Shown: positions 50,718 to 61,438 of the stretch, in pieces
Position numbering within the stretch: position 1 is the stretch's first letter
Layout of the letters: every line of letters begins with the position of its first letter
Source: an uncultured Pelagibacteraceae bacterium
GTDB taxonomy: Bacteria > Pseudomonadota > Alphaproteobacteria > Pelagibacterales > Pelagibacteraceae
Direction: 5' to 3'
Assembly: GCA_902593285.1 (NCBI GenBank)
Contig: CACJHW010000002.1
Span: 186,001 to 250,000 of the forward strand
DNA length: 64,000 nucleotides
Notes under the pieces: model-generated
What the model saw: the letters and a program-made list of their open reading frames with translations, nothing else
What the model was told of the DNA's origin: nothing
Database searches by the model: none
Translations under genes and position numbers: made by a program

Positions 50718-52031
50718 TCAGGAAGATGCCATTAAACTTGGCAAATATAAACATATCGCAGGAAAAGCAATAATAAGAGCAACTCTAATTACATCGGTTA
50801 GTAAAAAAGGAATTGTTCCAAACCAAATAGTTTGTAGAGGTGTATTTTGCATCACACCTTTAATTACAAATAAATTCATTCCAACAGGTGGCGAGACTAA
50901 CCCAAACTCAACGACTATAACAGCAAATATCCCAAACCAAACAGGATCTATACCCGCATCAACTATCACTGGAAAAAAAACTGGAATTGTTAAAAATAAC
51001 ATTGCTAAAGAGTCCATAACAGTTCCAAGGACTAGATAGATTACACAGATAACTAATATAATTCCTAATGGTGTTAGTTCTAAATAATTTATAAAATCAA
51101 CAACAGCAAAAGGTAGTTGCGTAACAGTTATTAAGTAATTGAATATACTTGCTCCAATGACAATTAAATATAAAGAACCAACAGTTTTAATTGTTGTCCA
51201 CAAGGCTTCTTTTAATAAGTTTAAAGTCAGTTGCCCTCGAGCAAAAATAAATATCAAAACTAAGATAACTCCAACAGCTGCACTTTCTGTAGCTGTAAAG
51301 AAACCCAAGTAAAGACCACCCATAATAATTGCAAAAATTAAAAAAATTGGAAATACTTTTGAAATTGCTGAAATTCTCTCGTTTAAAGGCATCTTTTTTC
51401 CATAACCTCCCTGTGAGGGATAGATTATGAGATAAACTCTAATCGCAATCATATATAAAATTACTGCTATTAAACCTGGAATTAATGCTGCAAAGAAAAG
51501 TTCTTGAACTGATTGCTCTGTTAAATATGCATAAATGACTAAAATAACACTTGGTGGGATTATAATTCCAAGAGTTCCTCCAGATGCAATCGAACCGCTT
51601 ATTAAAGCATCACTATAACCATGTCTTTTCATTTCTGGTCCCGCCATTTGAGACATAGTTGCTGCAGTTGCAATAGAAGATCCACAAATCATTCCAAAAC
51701 CAGCACAAGCTCCAACAGTTGACATTGCCAAACCGCCTTTGTAATGACCAACAACTGCATAAGCAGCATCATATAAATTTCTTGATAAATTTGCACTATT
51801 AGCAAGGTTCCCCATTAAAACAAAAAGTGGAAGCACTGATAAAGTATACTTGGATACTGCATCAAAGGGTGCTGTGCCTAAAACAAAAATTGCAGGATCA
51901 AAACCTGATATTAATGCAAATCCAGTGAACCCAACAAGCAACATTGCAATACCAATTGGGATATTTAAAACCATAAGTACCAAGACAGCAGCAAATGCTA
52001 TACCGCCATTAATAATTGGACCCATTTCCAT
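50718..52031 (-). CDS. dctM: TRAP transporter large permease (DctM)
   Basis: SGGTLGIIIPPSVILVIYAYLTEQSVQELF; GLVSPPVGMNLFVIKG. Confidence 0.95.
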   Translation of the reverse strand: MEMGPIINGGIAFAAVLVLMVLNIPIGIAMLLVGFTGFALISGFDPAIFVLGTAPFDAVSKYTLSVLPLFVLMGNLANSANLSRNLYDAAYAVVGHYKGGLAMSTVGACAGFGMICGSSIATAATMSQMAGPEMKRHGYSDALISGSIASGGTLGIIIPPSVILVIYAYLTEQSVQELFFAALIPGLIAVILYMIAIRVYLIIYPSQGGYGKKMPLNERISAISKVFPIFLIFAIIMGGLYLGFFTATESAAVGVILVLIFIFARGQLTLNLLKEALWTTIKTVGSLYLIVIGASIFNYLITVTQLPFAVVDFINYLELTPLGIILVICVIYLVLGTVMDSLAMLFLTIPVFFPVIVDAGIDPVWFGIFAVIVVEFGLVSPPVGMNLFVIKGVMQNTPLQTIWFGTIPFLLTDVIRVALIIAFPAICLYLPSLMASS

Positions 52032-52510
52032 TAAAATTCCTCTGTTTTAGAATTTGTTAGAGACAATTCTTTAATAAACCAAAATATAATAGCTAATACA
52101 CTTAACCACATACCAAAAGCACAAATAAAATAAAATGGATAAAAATATAATTCTAAATCAATCGTAACTCTTTCATTAGACATAAATTTTAAAGATGTTT
52201 TCGTAGTTGCATAAGCCATTAGAGACATAATAATTATCATCAATATAAATTTAAAAATTATTAACCAAGTCTTAAACACTCCTAAATTTAAATTGTTAAT
52301 AAAATCAGCTGATACATTTGCGTTTAAAAAAAAAGCTCTAGGCATTGCTAAGAATGCAACTAAAGCCATTCCAATTTCAACTAATTCAATTGTTCCTGTT
52401 ACAGGTGAATTTAAAAATCTTCGACCAAATACGTCACAAAATGTTAAAATAGATAAAAATAAAAGTATCAAACCAGAGGCAATTGCAGAGTAATCAAATA
52501 TTTTATTCAT
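52031..52510 (-). CDS. dctQ: TRAP transporter small permease (DctQ)
   Basis: 4-TM, DVFGRRFLNSPVTGTIELVEIGMALVAFLAMP. Confidence 0.92.
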   Translation of the reverse strand: MNKIFDYSAIASGLILLFLSILTFCDVFGRRFLNSPVTGTIELVEIGMALVAFLAMPRAFFLNANVSADFINNLNLGVFKTWLIIFKFILMIIIMSLMAYATTKTSLKFMSNERVTIDLELYFYPFYFICAFGMWLSVLAIIFWFIKELSLTNSKTEEF

Positions 52511-52582
52511 ATTTTAAAAATCTATCTTCAAATATAATAAACATTAGCATATAAGGTTGGTTTAAAACAGAAAGTAATATTT

Positions 52583-53434
52583 ATGAAATTTATTTCTTAC
52601 ACACATAATGGTGAACATAAATTCGGTATTTTAAATAATGATTTAATTACAGATCTTACAGGAAAAATATCAGGCGCAACTTCTTTAAAAGATCTAATTT
52701 TAAAAAAAGGTATTTCGGAAGCAAAAAAATATGCTAGTGCGAATCCTGGTAATTTGAGTATAAATGATATTGAATATTTACCACTAATACCAAATCCTGG
52801 AAAAATTATTTGTGTAGGTTTAAATTATAGTGAGCATGTTAAGGAAACCAATCGAACTGTAGAGGAAAATCCTGTAATTTTTCATCGTTTTCCTGAAAGT
52901 CAAACAGCACATTTACAATCAATACAAAGGCCAATCGCTTCTGATAATTTAGACTTTGAAGGAGAGATGGCTGTAATTATGGGAGAAGCTGGCAAACATA
53001 TAAAACCTGAAGATGCTTTAAAACATATAGTTGGTTATTCTTGTTACAATGAAAGTACAATTAGAGATTGGCAAAGACATACTAGACAATTTGGAATGGG
53101 AAAAAATTTTGAAAAAACAGGTAGTTTTGGACCACACATGGTTCTTGCAGAAGATATTAAAGATTATAAAGAACTTACTCTTGAAACAAGATTAAATGGT
53201 CAAGTTATGCAAAACGCTAAACTGAGCCAACTAATTTTTGATATACCTATTCTCATCTCCTACGTTTCAAAAGCTATGGCTTGGAGAGCAGGAGATGTCT
53301 TGGTTACTGGAACGCCGGGTGGCGTTGGTTTTAAAAGAAACCCTCCAATTTTTATGAAACCAGGTGATAAAGTTGAGGTAGAAGTGACGCAAATTGGTGT
53401 TTTATCTAACACAATTAAAGATGAAATAATCTAA
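52583..53434 (+). CDS. Fumarylacetoacetate hydrolase (FAH) family protein
   Basis: PGKIICVGLNYSEHVKET, DFEGEMAVIMG, VLVTGTPGGVGFKRNPP. Confidence 0.93.
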   Translation: MKFISYTHNGEHKFGILNNDLITDLTGKISGATSLKDLILKKGISEAKKYASANPGNLSINDIEYLPLIPNPGKIICVGLNYSEHVKETNRTVEENPVIFHRFPESQTAHLQSIQRPIASDNLDFEGEMAVIMGEAGKHIKPEDALKHIVGYSCYNESTIRDWQRHTRQFGMGKNFEKTGSFGPHMVLAEDIKDYKELTLETRLNGQVMQNAKLSQLIFDIPILISYVSKAMAWRAGDVLVTGTPGGVGFKRNPPIFMKPGDKVEVEVTQIGVLSNTIKDEII

Positions 53435-53485
53435 ATTTCAAGTTACTATTTTATAATAATTTTAATCAACTAAGAGGGGTGTTTT

Positions 53486-54499
53486 ATGAAAAAGAAACTT
53501 ATTGGATTAGTAATTGGATTATTTTCATTAAGTATAGTTAGTGCATCCTCTGCTACAGAACTTAAATTAGCAACTTTTGAACCACCAAAAGCATTTATTG
53601 CAAGTAAAATTCTTGCTGGTTGGGCAAAAAAAGTTAACCAATGTTCAGCTGGGGAATTAAATGTAAAAATGTATGCAGGTGGAGTATTAGGAAGCCCTCC
53701 TAAACAGTACGACATCGTAACTTCAGGAGTTGCAGATATTTCTTGGGCTGTTTTAGGATATATCGGAGGCCAGTTTCCTTTAAGCTCAGTAATTGAATTA
53801 CCGTTTCTTACAAGAACTTCTAAAGCTGGAACTACAGCTTTAAATACTCTTTTTAATGAAGGGTATTTAGATAAAGAGATGGCAGGAATTAAAGTAATTG
53901 GACTTCACTCTAATCCTGGATATCAAATACACATGAAAGAAAAAAAAGTAGTTAGACCTGCTGATTTTAAAGGTATGAAAATGAGAGTGCCTAGTAAAAT
54001 TGCTGGAACTATTTTAAAAACTTTAGGTGCAACAGGTGTTAAAGTTCCTGCTCCAGGAACTTCTGAAGCGCTAAGCAAAGGGGTTGTTGATGGTACGCCA
54101 TTTCCATATACCGCAGTTGGATCTTTCAGATTGTTTGATGTAACAAAATATCATACTGAAGTTAATATCACTAATGCAACATTTGGTTTAATTATGAACG
54201 AAGATAAGTTCAATAGTTTATCATCAGGTGCACAGGCGTGTATAAATAAATTTAGTGGACATGCTTTTGGTGATTGGGCTTCAGGTTTAATCGATAATCA
54301 AAATGCGATGATGAAAAATGAAATCTCAAAAAGAGATGGTCATGAAATCATTATAGCATCAGATGATGTGATTGCTGAATATAAACAAATATTAGCACCC
54401 ATCGAGTCTGATTGGTTAAAAGAAATGAGTGGCAAAGGTCTAGATGGTGATGCTGTTCTTAAAAGAGCAAGAGAAATCATTACTGCAGTAGAAGGCTAA
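53486..54499 (+). CDS. dctP: TRAP transporter substrate-binding protein (DctP)
   Basis: Signal peptide; GVLGSPPKQYDIVTSGVADISWAVLGY; FKGMKMRVPSKIAGTILKTLGA. Confidence 0.93.
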   Translation: MKKKLIGLVIGLFSLSIVSASSATELKLATFEPPKAFIASKILAGWAKKVNQCSAGELNVKMYAGGVLGSPPKQYDIVTSGVADISWAVLGYIGGQFPLSSVIELPFLTRTSKAGTTALNTLFNEGYLDKEMAGIKVIGLHSNPGYQIHMKEKKVVRPADFKGMKMRVPSKIAGTILKTLGATGVKVPAPGTSEALSKGVVDGTPFPYTAVGSFRLFDVTKYHTEVNITNATFGLIMNEDKFNSLSSGAQACINKFSGHAFGDWASGLIDNQNAMMKNEISKRDGHEIIIASDDVIAEYKQILAPIESDWLKEMSGKGLDGDAVLKRAREIITAVEG

Positions 54500-54519
54500 A
54501 AATAACGCACAGTGTTTAT

Positions 54520-54541
54520 GAGCCCACATTTATGTGGGCTC
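54520..54541 (+). promoter_or_regulatory. Perfect 10-bp inverted repeat hairpin between dctP and the downstream dioxygenase gene
   Basis: GAGCCCACATTTATGTGGGCTC; only a weak T tract follows. Confidence 0.6.
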
Positions 54542-54562
54542 ATTTAATTTAAGGAATTCTAA

Positions 54563-55537
54563 ATGGCTATAAAAGCTCTAAGTTACATTGGAGTAAACTC
54601 AGACAAATTTGAAGACTGGTCAGATTACAGTCAAAAAAATTTAGGAATGCAACAAGTTGATAGGGGAAAAGATGTTTTATCTTTTCGAATGGATGATCAA
54701 AAACAGCGTCTGACTATAACTGGTGACAAAGGTGATAACCTTGGATTTTTGGGTTGGGAAGTGGAAAAAAAAGAAGACTTATCATTTTTTGCATCAAAAC
54801 TAGAAAAAAATAAAATAGAAGTTCATCAAGGAAAATCTTCATTTGCTGACATGAGATTTGTCGAGGACTTAATATATTTTGATGATCCACAAGGAAATAG
54901 AATTGAATTAGTTTATAATCCAATGAGTGATACTGATCCATTTAAACCAGGTCGTCCAATTTCAGGATTTAAAACTGGCGCATTAGGAATGGGTCATGCC
55001 GTAGTACATGTTAAAAAAATTGACGATTTAATTCCATTTTATACAGAGATTTTAGGTTTTAAAATTAGTGACTACAGTCACACACCTATTTCTCTATGTT
55101 TTTTTCATGTTAACGGAAGACATCATAGTTTAGCGTTATTTGGATCAGGAAGAACAGGCTTTCATCATTTTATGGTTGAATACAATAGCCTTGATGATGT
55201 TGGTCAAGGATATGACTTGTTACAGTATGAGGATAATAAAATTGCTTACACTTTAGGCAGACATACGAACGATTATATGACTTCATTTTATTCAATAACA
55301 CCATCTGGTTTTTTTATTGAAAATGGTTGGGGTGGAAGAATTATTGATCCAAAAACGTGGAAACCTATTGAAACTTTTGAAGGACCAAGTTTTTGGGGGC
55401 ATGAAAGATTATATTTGCCAGATGAAGAGAGAATGAAATTTAGAAATAAAAGATTAGAAACCGCTTCTGAAGGAAAACAAGCGCCACTTTTTATTGATTG
55501 CCCTTGGTTATATTCAAATACTATACACAAAAAATAA
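54563..55537 (+). CDS. Extradiol ring-cleavage dioxygenase (VOC/BphC type)
   Basis: Two VOC modules; ligand motifs MGHAVVHV (His), FHHFMVE (His), SGFFIENGWG (Glu). Confidence 0.88.
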   Translation: MAIKALSYIGVNSDKFEDWSDYSQKNLGMQQVDRGKDVLSFRMDDQKQRLTITGDKGDNLGFLGWEVEKKEDLSFFASKLEKNKIEVHQGKSSFADMRFVEDLIYFDDPQGNRIELVYNPMSDTDPFKPGRPISGFKTGALGMGHAVVHVKKIDDLIPFYTEILGFKISDYSHTPISLCFFHVNGRHHSLALFGSGRTGFHHFMVEYNSLDDVGQGYDLLQYEDNKIAYTLGRHTNDYMTSFYSITPSGFFIENGWGGRIIDPKTWKPIETFEGPSFWGHERLYLPDEERMKFRNKRLETASEGKQAPLFIDCPWLYSNTIHKK

Positions 55538-55556
55538 CAGGATTATTATTTTGTAA

Positions 55557-57014
55557 ATGAAAAAGTATGATGTTGTAATTGTAGGTTTAGGTCCAACAGG
55601 AGGAACTTTAGCCAATCTTTTAGCCTTACATGGTTTTTCAATTTTAGTTTTAGAGAAGGAAAAAAGTTTTTATCCATTACCAAGAGCAGTACATTTTGAT
55701 GACGAAATTATGAGAGTGTTTGAAACAATTGGTATAACTAATACTTTTTTAAAGCATACAATAATTAATAAAGGAACAAAGTTTGTTGATAAAAAAAATA
55801 GAGTAATTTTAGATTGGCCAAGACCAAGAGAAATCACAGAGAATGGATGGTATCCTAGTTATAGATTTAACCAACCTGATTTAGAAAGAGAACTTAGAAA
55901 GAAACTAAAATCTTACAAAAAGGCTGAAATTAAACAAAGTTCTAGCGTCAAAAAAATAAAGAATAACAAAAATGATGTTCATATCACTTTTGAAGACATT
56001 AATTCCAAAAAAATATTTGAAATAAAATCAAAATATTTAATTGGTTGTGATGGAGCTAATTCAACAACTAGATCGCAAATGAAAACAAAAATGAATAATC
56101 TTGGCTTTACCCAAAAATGGGCAGTCATAGATTTGATATTAAATAAAGATAAGAAAAATTTACCTGACAGAACTATCCAATATTCAAATCCTTCAAGACC
56201 AGCTACATATTGTAGAAATGTAGGCAAGAGAAGAAGATGGGAGTTTGCAATTAAAAAAACTGAAAAAATAGAAAAAATTCTTTCTGATAAATACATTTGG
56301 AATTTTTTAAAGCCTTGGCTTAAGAAAAAAGACGCTCGAATGGAAAGAAAAACAATCTATACATTCCAATCTGCATTAGCTAAAAAATGGAAAAAAGGCA
56401 GAATTTTTTTAGCTGGAGATGCTGCTCATTTGATGCCACCATTTATGGGTCAAGGAATGTGTGCTGGTATAAGAGATGTTTCAAATCTTGCATGGAAGAT
56501 TTCATATTGTTTAAAAAAAAAACATGATGATAAGCTTTTAAATACCTACCAATCTGAGAGATCTACAAATGTTAAAGAGTATATAGAAACTACAATGCGT
56601 ATGGGAGAATTTGTAAATGCAGTAGGAAAATCTCCAATAACTAATAATATTTCTGAAGATAGCAAAGGTAGAAAAAGTATGAAATCAATAAAACCTAAGC
56701 TTGGACGTGGTTTAGGAAAGCCAAAAGATAAATTTAGAGGGAAAATTTTTCCACAATTTAAAAATAACGGAAAAAATTTAGATATAAAATTTTCAAAAAA
56801 ACCAATTTTAGTTCTTTCAGACAAATTCAAACAATCATTATCAAATAAAATTAACTTTTATAGAAATAAAAGTAATACTAATCTTTCAAGATATTTAGAA
56901 AATGCAAATTGTGAAGGTCTAATTGTGAGACCTGATAGATTTATTCTTGCATCAATTAAAAACTTAAAAGATGTTAAATTAATAACAAAAAGAAATTTAA
57001 AATTATTAATTTAA
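55557..57014 (+). CDS. FAD-dependent aromatic hydroxylase (MhpA-like)
   Basis: VVIVGLGPTGGTLANLLALHGFSILVLEKE; IGCDGANSTTR; LAGDAAHLMPPFMGQGMCAGIRDVSNLAWK. Confidence 0.88.
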   Translation: MKKYDVVIVGLGPTGGTLANLLALHGFSILVLEKEKSFYPLPRAVHFDDEIMRVFETIGITNTFLKHTIINKGTKFVDKKNRVILDWPRPREITENGWYPSYRFNQPDLERELRKKLKSYKKAEIKQSSSVKKIKNNKNDVHITFEDINSKKIFEIKSKYLIGCDGANSTTRSQMKTKMNNLGFTQKWAVIDLILNKDKKNLPDRTIQYSNPSRPATYCRNVGKRRRWEFAIKKTEKIEKILSDKYIWNFLKPWLKKKDARMERKTIYTFQSALAKKWKKGRIFLAGDAAHLMPPFMGQGMCAGIRDVSNLAWKISYCLKKKHDDKLLNTYQSERSTNVKEYIETTMRMGEFVNAVGKSPITNNISEDSKGRKSMKSIKPKLGRGLGKPKDKFRGKIFPQFKNNGKNLDIKFSKKPILVLSDKFKQSLSNKINFYRNKSNTNLSRYLENANCEGLIVRPDRFILASIKNLKDVKLITKRNLKLLI

Positions 57015-57791
57015 ATTTAAAAGTTCTTTAACAGCCTTAACTTTTGTGTGATTATTTGGAGCTATTTCGCCATTTGGCATTAGCATTGAATTTTCAAATC
57101 CAATTCTAATTTTTCCATCTAAACTTATGGCTTTTTTTAAACAATCAATCTCTTCTTTGCCAAAAGCACAAACAGCCCAATCTGCATTCAAATTGTTATT
57201 ATTTAGTTTATCTAAAAATAATGGAATTTTATTTGGATCACTTATTTTTCCAGAGTAGTGACCAATAACAAATAAACACCATGTTCCATCTTTAGAAATT
57301 TTTCCTTTATTCAATACATCGGAAAGTAAATCTAAATCTTCTGGCTCATAACATATGTGTTGAATTTTTGTCCCATTTTCGGTTAGAGATTGATATAATT
57401 TAATATCTTCTTCAGTTGGATTCCTTGAAGGTATCATCTCTCTTATTCCAATAGAAATACCTGGAGGTGTTACCTCATATGCAAGTTTTCTCATTTCACT
57501 TGGCGAGTACCTCCCTACAGCTTCTGTAGTTACTTGAAGATGCATGTTAGGGACACTTAATTGTAAATCACTTAAAGCTTTTAAACACATTTCTGAACTT
57601 AATATATGATCACCTTTTTCATCCCTTAGATGAAAATGTATTCCTTCTGCCCCTTCATCAAAACATAATTTTGCTGTTTCTACTACCTCATCAATAGTTA
57701 CAGGAACCTCAATATGATCTTTTTTTTTAGGTCTTGCTCCATTAGGAGCTATCATAATTTTAGGTAATTTTTCTGGCTGATAAAAACCCAT
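57006..57791 (-). CDS. BKACE family (DUF849) beta-keto acid cleavage enzyme
   Basis: IMIAPNGARPKKKDHIEVPVTIDEVVETAKLCFDEGAEGIHFHLRDEKG. Confidence 0.88.
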   Translation of the reverse strand: MGFYQPEKLPKIMIAPNGARPKKKDHIEVPVTIDEVVETAKLCFDEGAEGIHFHLRDEKGDHILSSEMCLKALSDLQLSVPNMHLQVTTEAVGRYSPSEMRKLAYEVTPPGISIGIREMIPSRNPTEEDIKLYQSLTENGTKIQHICYEPEDLDLLSDVLNKGKISKDGTWCLFVIGHYSGKISDPNKIPLFLDKLNNNNLNADWAVCAFGKEEIDCLKKAISLDGKIRIGFENSMLMPNGEIAPNNHTKVKAVKELLNLN

Positions 57792-57858
57792 AGATTTATA
57801 TTAGTTTAACTTAGCTATATTGTAAAAAGATTTCTAGTTTTTGTGCTAGGATAACAGG

Positions 57859-58668
57859 ATGAATATAAGTCAAAAAAAACTAGAAAAATCCAAAGGCAGA
57901 TTAGAAATAAAAATAAAAGATCAAAATTTACAAAAACTTTATCAACAAGGATCTTTAAAAGCTTTGATGCCAGATTTTCATGAAAATTTAAAACAATTAA
58001 TGCTTATAAATACTGCTGGTGGAATTACTAGTGGAGATGAATATAATTACGATATAGAAATTAATAAATCAAATCTTTGTATTTCAACCCAGGCGGCAGA
58101 AAAAATTTACAGTGGGTTTGGCAATCCTGCTAATTTAGAAATTAATTTAAATTTATCAAACAATTCAAGTTTATTTTGGTTACCTAAAGAATTAATTTTA
58201 TTCAACAATTGTAATTTAAAAAGAAAAATAAATTTTAATTTATCTAAAGATTCAAATTTACTTCTTTGTGAAAATATTATTTTTGGACGTACTTCAATGA
58301 AAGAGACATTTGAAAAAGGATATTTTTCAGATTTTTGGAATATTAATATTGATAATAAATTAATTCATACTGAAGCCATAAATACAGATTTATTCGAGAA
58401 AAAATATTTGAATAGCTTTTCAACTTTAAATAACAATTCTGCAGTTGCGACAATTATTATTGTAGGAAATAAGTTTTTGAATAATCTTGATAATCTATCT
58501 GAAACTTTAACTAACAATGAAAATACAACTTCAAATTATTCTCAATGGGATAATAAATTGATCATAAGATTTTTATCTAAAGATAGTTATAATCTTAAAT
58601 TTGCAATTGATAAAATTTTATCATATTTTTTTGAAGGTTCAAAAATACCAAAAATATGGAATATATAA
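57859..58668 (+). CDS. ureD: Urease accessory protein UreD/UreH
   Basis: LMLINTAGGITSGDEYNYDIEI; STQAAEKIYSG; head of urease cluster. Confidence 0.92.
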   Translation: MNISQKKLEKSKGRLEIKIKDQNLQKLYQQGSLKALMPDFHENLKQLMLINTAGGITSGDEYNYDIEINKSNLCISTQAAEKIYSGFGNPANLEINLNLSNNSSLFWLPKELILFNNCNLKRKINFNLSKDSNLLLCENIIFGRTSMKETFEKGYFSDFWNINIDNKLIHTEAINTDLFEKKYLNSFSTLNNNSAVATIIIVGNKFLNNLDNLSETLTNNENTTSNYSQWDNKLIIRFLSKDSYNLKFAIDKILSYFFEGSKIPKIWNI

Positions 58669-58971
58669 ATGAAACTTACCCCCAGAGAAAAAGATAAACT
58701 TTTAATAAGTCTAGCAGCAATTGTTGCTAAAAATAGATTGTCAAAAGGTATAAAATTAAATTATCCAGAGGCTATAGCTTTAATAACTGATTTTGTTGTC
58801 GAGGGAGCTAGAGAGGGAAAAAGTGTTGCAGAACTGATGGAGGCAGGAGCTCATGTCATTAAAAAAAAGGATTGTATGGAAGGTATTCCAGACATGGTGA
58901 AGGAAGTTCAAGTAGAAGCTACTTTTCCAGATGGAACTAAATTAGTAACTGTGCACAAACCTATAAGGTAA
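58669..58971 (+). CDS. ureA: Urease subunit gamma
   Basis: [39 protein letters not shown]. Confidence 0.97.
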   Translation: MKLTPREKDKLLISLAAIVAKNRLSKGIKLNYPEAIALITDFVVEGAREGKSVAELMEAGAHVIKKKDCMEGIPDMVKEVQVEATFPDGTKLVTVHKPIR

Positions 58972-58979
58972 TAATTATT

Positions 58980-59285
58980 ATGAAGCCAGGCGAAGTAATT
59001 ACAAAAAAAGAGGAAATTAATCTAAATAAAGACTCCAAAATTACTAAAATTAAAATTTCTAATTCTGGAGATAGACCTGTGCAAGTTGGAAGCCACTATC
59101 ATTTTTTTGAAACAAATGAGTATTTAGTATTTGATAGGCAATTATCATATGGAAAGAGATTAAATATACCTTCAGGAACCGCTGTAAGATTTGAGCCAGG
59201 TCAATCTAAAGATGTTGAGCTTATAGAAATAAATGGATCAAAAAAAATATACGGGTTCAATAAGAAAGTTATGGGGAAATTATAA
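58980..59285 (+). CDS. ureB: Urease subunit beta
   Basis: [45 protein letters not shown]. Confidence 0.97.
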   Translation: MKPGEVITKKEEINLNKDSKITKIKISNSGDRPVQVGSHYHFFETNEYLVFDRQLSYGKRLNIPSGTAVRFEPGQSKDVELIEINGSKKIYGFNKKVMGKL

Positions 59286-60991
59286 TGGCTAAAATTTCTA
59301 GAGCAGCTTATGCAGATATGTATGGGCCAACCACAGGAGATAAAGTAAGGCTTGCAGATACTGAATTATTTATCGAAGTTGAAAACGATCTAACCACATA
59401 TGGTGAAGAAGTAAAGTTTGGTGGTGGAAAGGTAATAAGAGACGGGATGGGTCAATCTCAAATTAGCAGAGAAAAAGGAGCTGCTGATACAGTTATAACT
59501 AATGCTTTAATAGTTGATGTAAATGGAATTTATAAAGCTGATGTTGGTTTAAAAGATGGAAAAATATTTGAAATCGGTAAAGCTGGTAATCCGGACACTC
59601 AATCTAAAGTAAATATTATTATTGGCCCAGGAACAGAGATAATTGCTGGAGAAGGAAAAATTTTAACAGCTGGAGGATTTGATAGTCATATTCATTATAT
59701 ATGTCCTCAACAAATTGATGACGCTTTGCACTCGGGTATTACAACAATGTTAGGAGGAGGTACTGGGCCTGCTCATGGAACACTTGCAACAACATGTACA
59801 CCTGGTCCATGGCATATACAAAGAATGATTCAATCTGCTGATGGTTTTTCTATGAATTTAGCTTTTGCAGGAAAAGGAAATTCTTCATTGCCAGAAGGTC
59901 TTGAGGAACAAATTCTAGCTGGAGCTTCAGCTCTTAAATTACATGAGGATTGGGGAACCACTCCTGGAGCAATTGATAATTGTTTGAATATTGCTGATAA
60001 AAATGATGTTCAAGTAATGATTCACACAGACACTTTAAATGAAAGTGGGTTTGTAGAAAATACTATCAAAGCAATTAATAAAAGAACTATTCACGCTTTT
60101 CACACAGAGGGCGCTGGTGGAGGACACGCACCAGATATAATCAAAGTTTGTGGAGAAGAGTATGTTATTCCTTCTTCAACAAATCCAACCAGACCATATA
60201 CGGTTAATACAATAGAAGAACATTTAGATATGCTAATGGTTTGTCACCATCTTGATAAATCTATTCCAGAGGATGTAGCATTTGCTGAAAGTAGAATAAG
60301 AAGAGAAACAATTGCAGCAGAAGATATTCTGCATGATATGGGAGCCTTTTCAATTATTGCATCAGATAGTCAGGCAATGGGAAGAGTTGGAGAAGTTATA
60401 ATTAGAACTTGGCAAACTGCACATAAAATGAAAGTTCAAAGAGGAAGTTTACCAGAGGAAAAAGGGGATAATGACAACTTTAGAGTTAAAAGATATTTAG
60501 CAAAATACACAATTAATCCTGCAATTGCTCATGGGATTTCAAAATATATTGGTAGTATTGAAAAAAATAAACGTGCAGATTTAGTTTTATGGGACCCAGC
60601 ATTCTTTGGTGCAAAGCCAGAGATGATTTTAATAGGTGGTAGTATAGCTTGTGCACAAATGGGAGACCCAAATGCATCAATTCCAACTCCGCAACCAGTG
60701 TACACCAGACCAATGTTTTCATCATTTGGAACTTCTTTAGAAAAATCTTCGGTAATTTTCACAAGTAAATTAGCTCTTGAAAAAAATTCTTTAAAAGATG
60801 CAAGCATAAGAAAAGATTTACTACCTGTTGAAAATACAAGATCCATTTCAAAAAAAGATATGATTTTAAATAATAAGTGTCCAAAGATTGAGGTTAACCC
60901 CGAGACATATGAAGTAAAAGCTGATGGTCAAATTATTACCTGTGAACCAGCTAAAGAACTTCCTTTGGCACAAAGATATTTTATGTTTTAG
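59285..60991 (+). CDS. ureC: Urease subunit alpha
   Basis: [50 protein letters not shown]. Confidence 0.98.
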   Translation: MAKISRAAYADMYGPTTGDKVRLADTELFIEVENDLTTYGEEVKFGGGKVIRDGMGQSQISREKGAADTVITNALIVDVNGIYKADVGLKDGKIFEIGKAGNPDTQSKVNIIIGPGTEIIAGEGKILTAGGFDSHIHYICPQQIDDALHSGITTMLGGGTGPAHGTLATTCTPGPWHIQRMIQSADGFSMNLAFAGKGNSSLPEGLEEQILAGASALKLHEDWGTTPGAIDNCLNIADKNDVQVMIHTDTLNESGFVENTIKAINKRTIHAFHTEGAGGGHAPDIIKVCGEEYVIPSSTNPTRPYTVNTIEEHLDMLMVCHHLDKSIPEDVAFAESRIRRETIAAEDILHDMGAFSIIASDSQAMGRVGEVIIRTWQTAHKMKVQRGSLPEEKGDNDNFRVKRYLAKYTINPAIAHGISKYIGSIEKNKRADLVLWDPAFFGAKPEMILIGGSIACAQMGDPNASIPTPQPVYTRPMFSSFGTSLEKSSVIFTSKLALEKNSLKDASIRKDLLPVENTRSISKKDMILNNKCPKIEVNPETYEVKADGQIITCEPAKELPLAQRYFMF

Positions 60992-60994
60992 CTT

Positions 60995-61438
60995 ATGGAT
61001 AATTGTTTTTTAATAGTAAATAAAATAGCCAAAAATAAAGCAAAAGATCATATTTCTTTGTCTTATGATGAGCGTTTTTTAAGAAGAAAAAAACTTGTTT
61101 CAGATAATGGTTTTGAATTTTTAGTCAATTTACCAGAGACAAAATCACTTTCAGAAAATCAAGCATTTAGACTTCAAAGTGGAAATTTGATTTTAATCAA
61201 AAATAAAAAAGAAAGTTTATTAGAAATAAAAGGAAAAAATTTAATGCAATTAATTTGGCATATTGGAAATAGACATATGCCATGCCAAATAGAAAAAGAT
61301 AAAATTTTTATTCAGTATGATGAAGTAATAAAAAAAATGATAATAAAATTAGGTGGAAAGGTTAAGAAAGTTTTAAGACCTTTTAAACCAGAGGGAGGAG
61401 CATATGGAATTGGTAGAACCCATAGCCATAAACACTAA
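60995..61438 (+). CDS. ureE: Urease accessory protein UreE
   Basis: WHIGNRHMPCQIEKDKIFI; C-terminal GRTHSHKH. Confidence 0.92.
   Translation: MDNCFLIVNKIAKNKAKDHISLSYDERFLRRKKLVSDNGFEFLVNLPETKSLSENQAFRLQSGNLILIKNKKESLLEIKGKNLMQLIWHIGNRHMPCQIEKDKIFIQYDEVIKKMIIKLGGKVKKVLRPFKPEGGAYGIGRTHSHKH

Noticed and set aside
50704-51039. 111-aa plus-strand ORF downstream of the sulfatase
   Set aside because: Antisense to the well-supported dctM coding sequence
60513-60846. Two minus-strand ORFs (70 and 105 aa)
   Set aside because: Antisense to ureC, which is unambiguous
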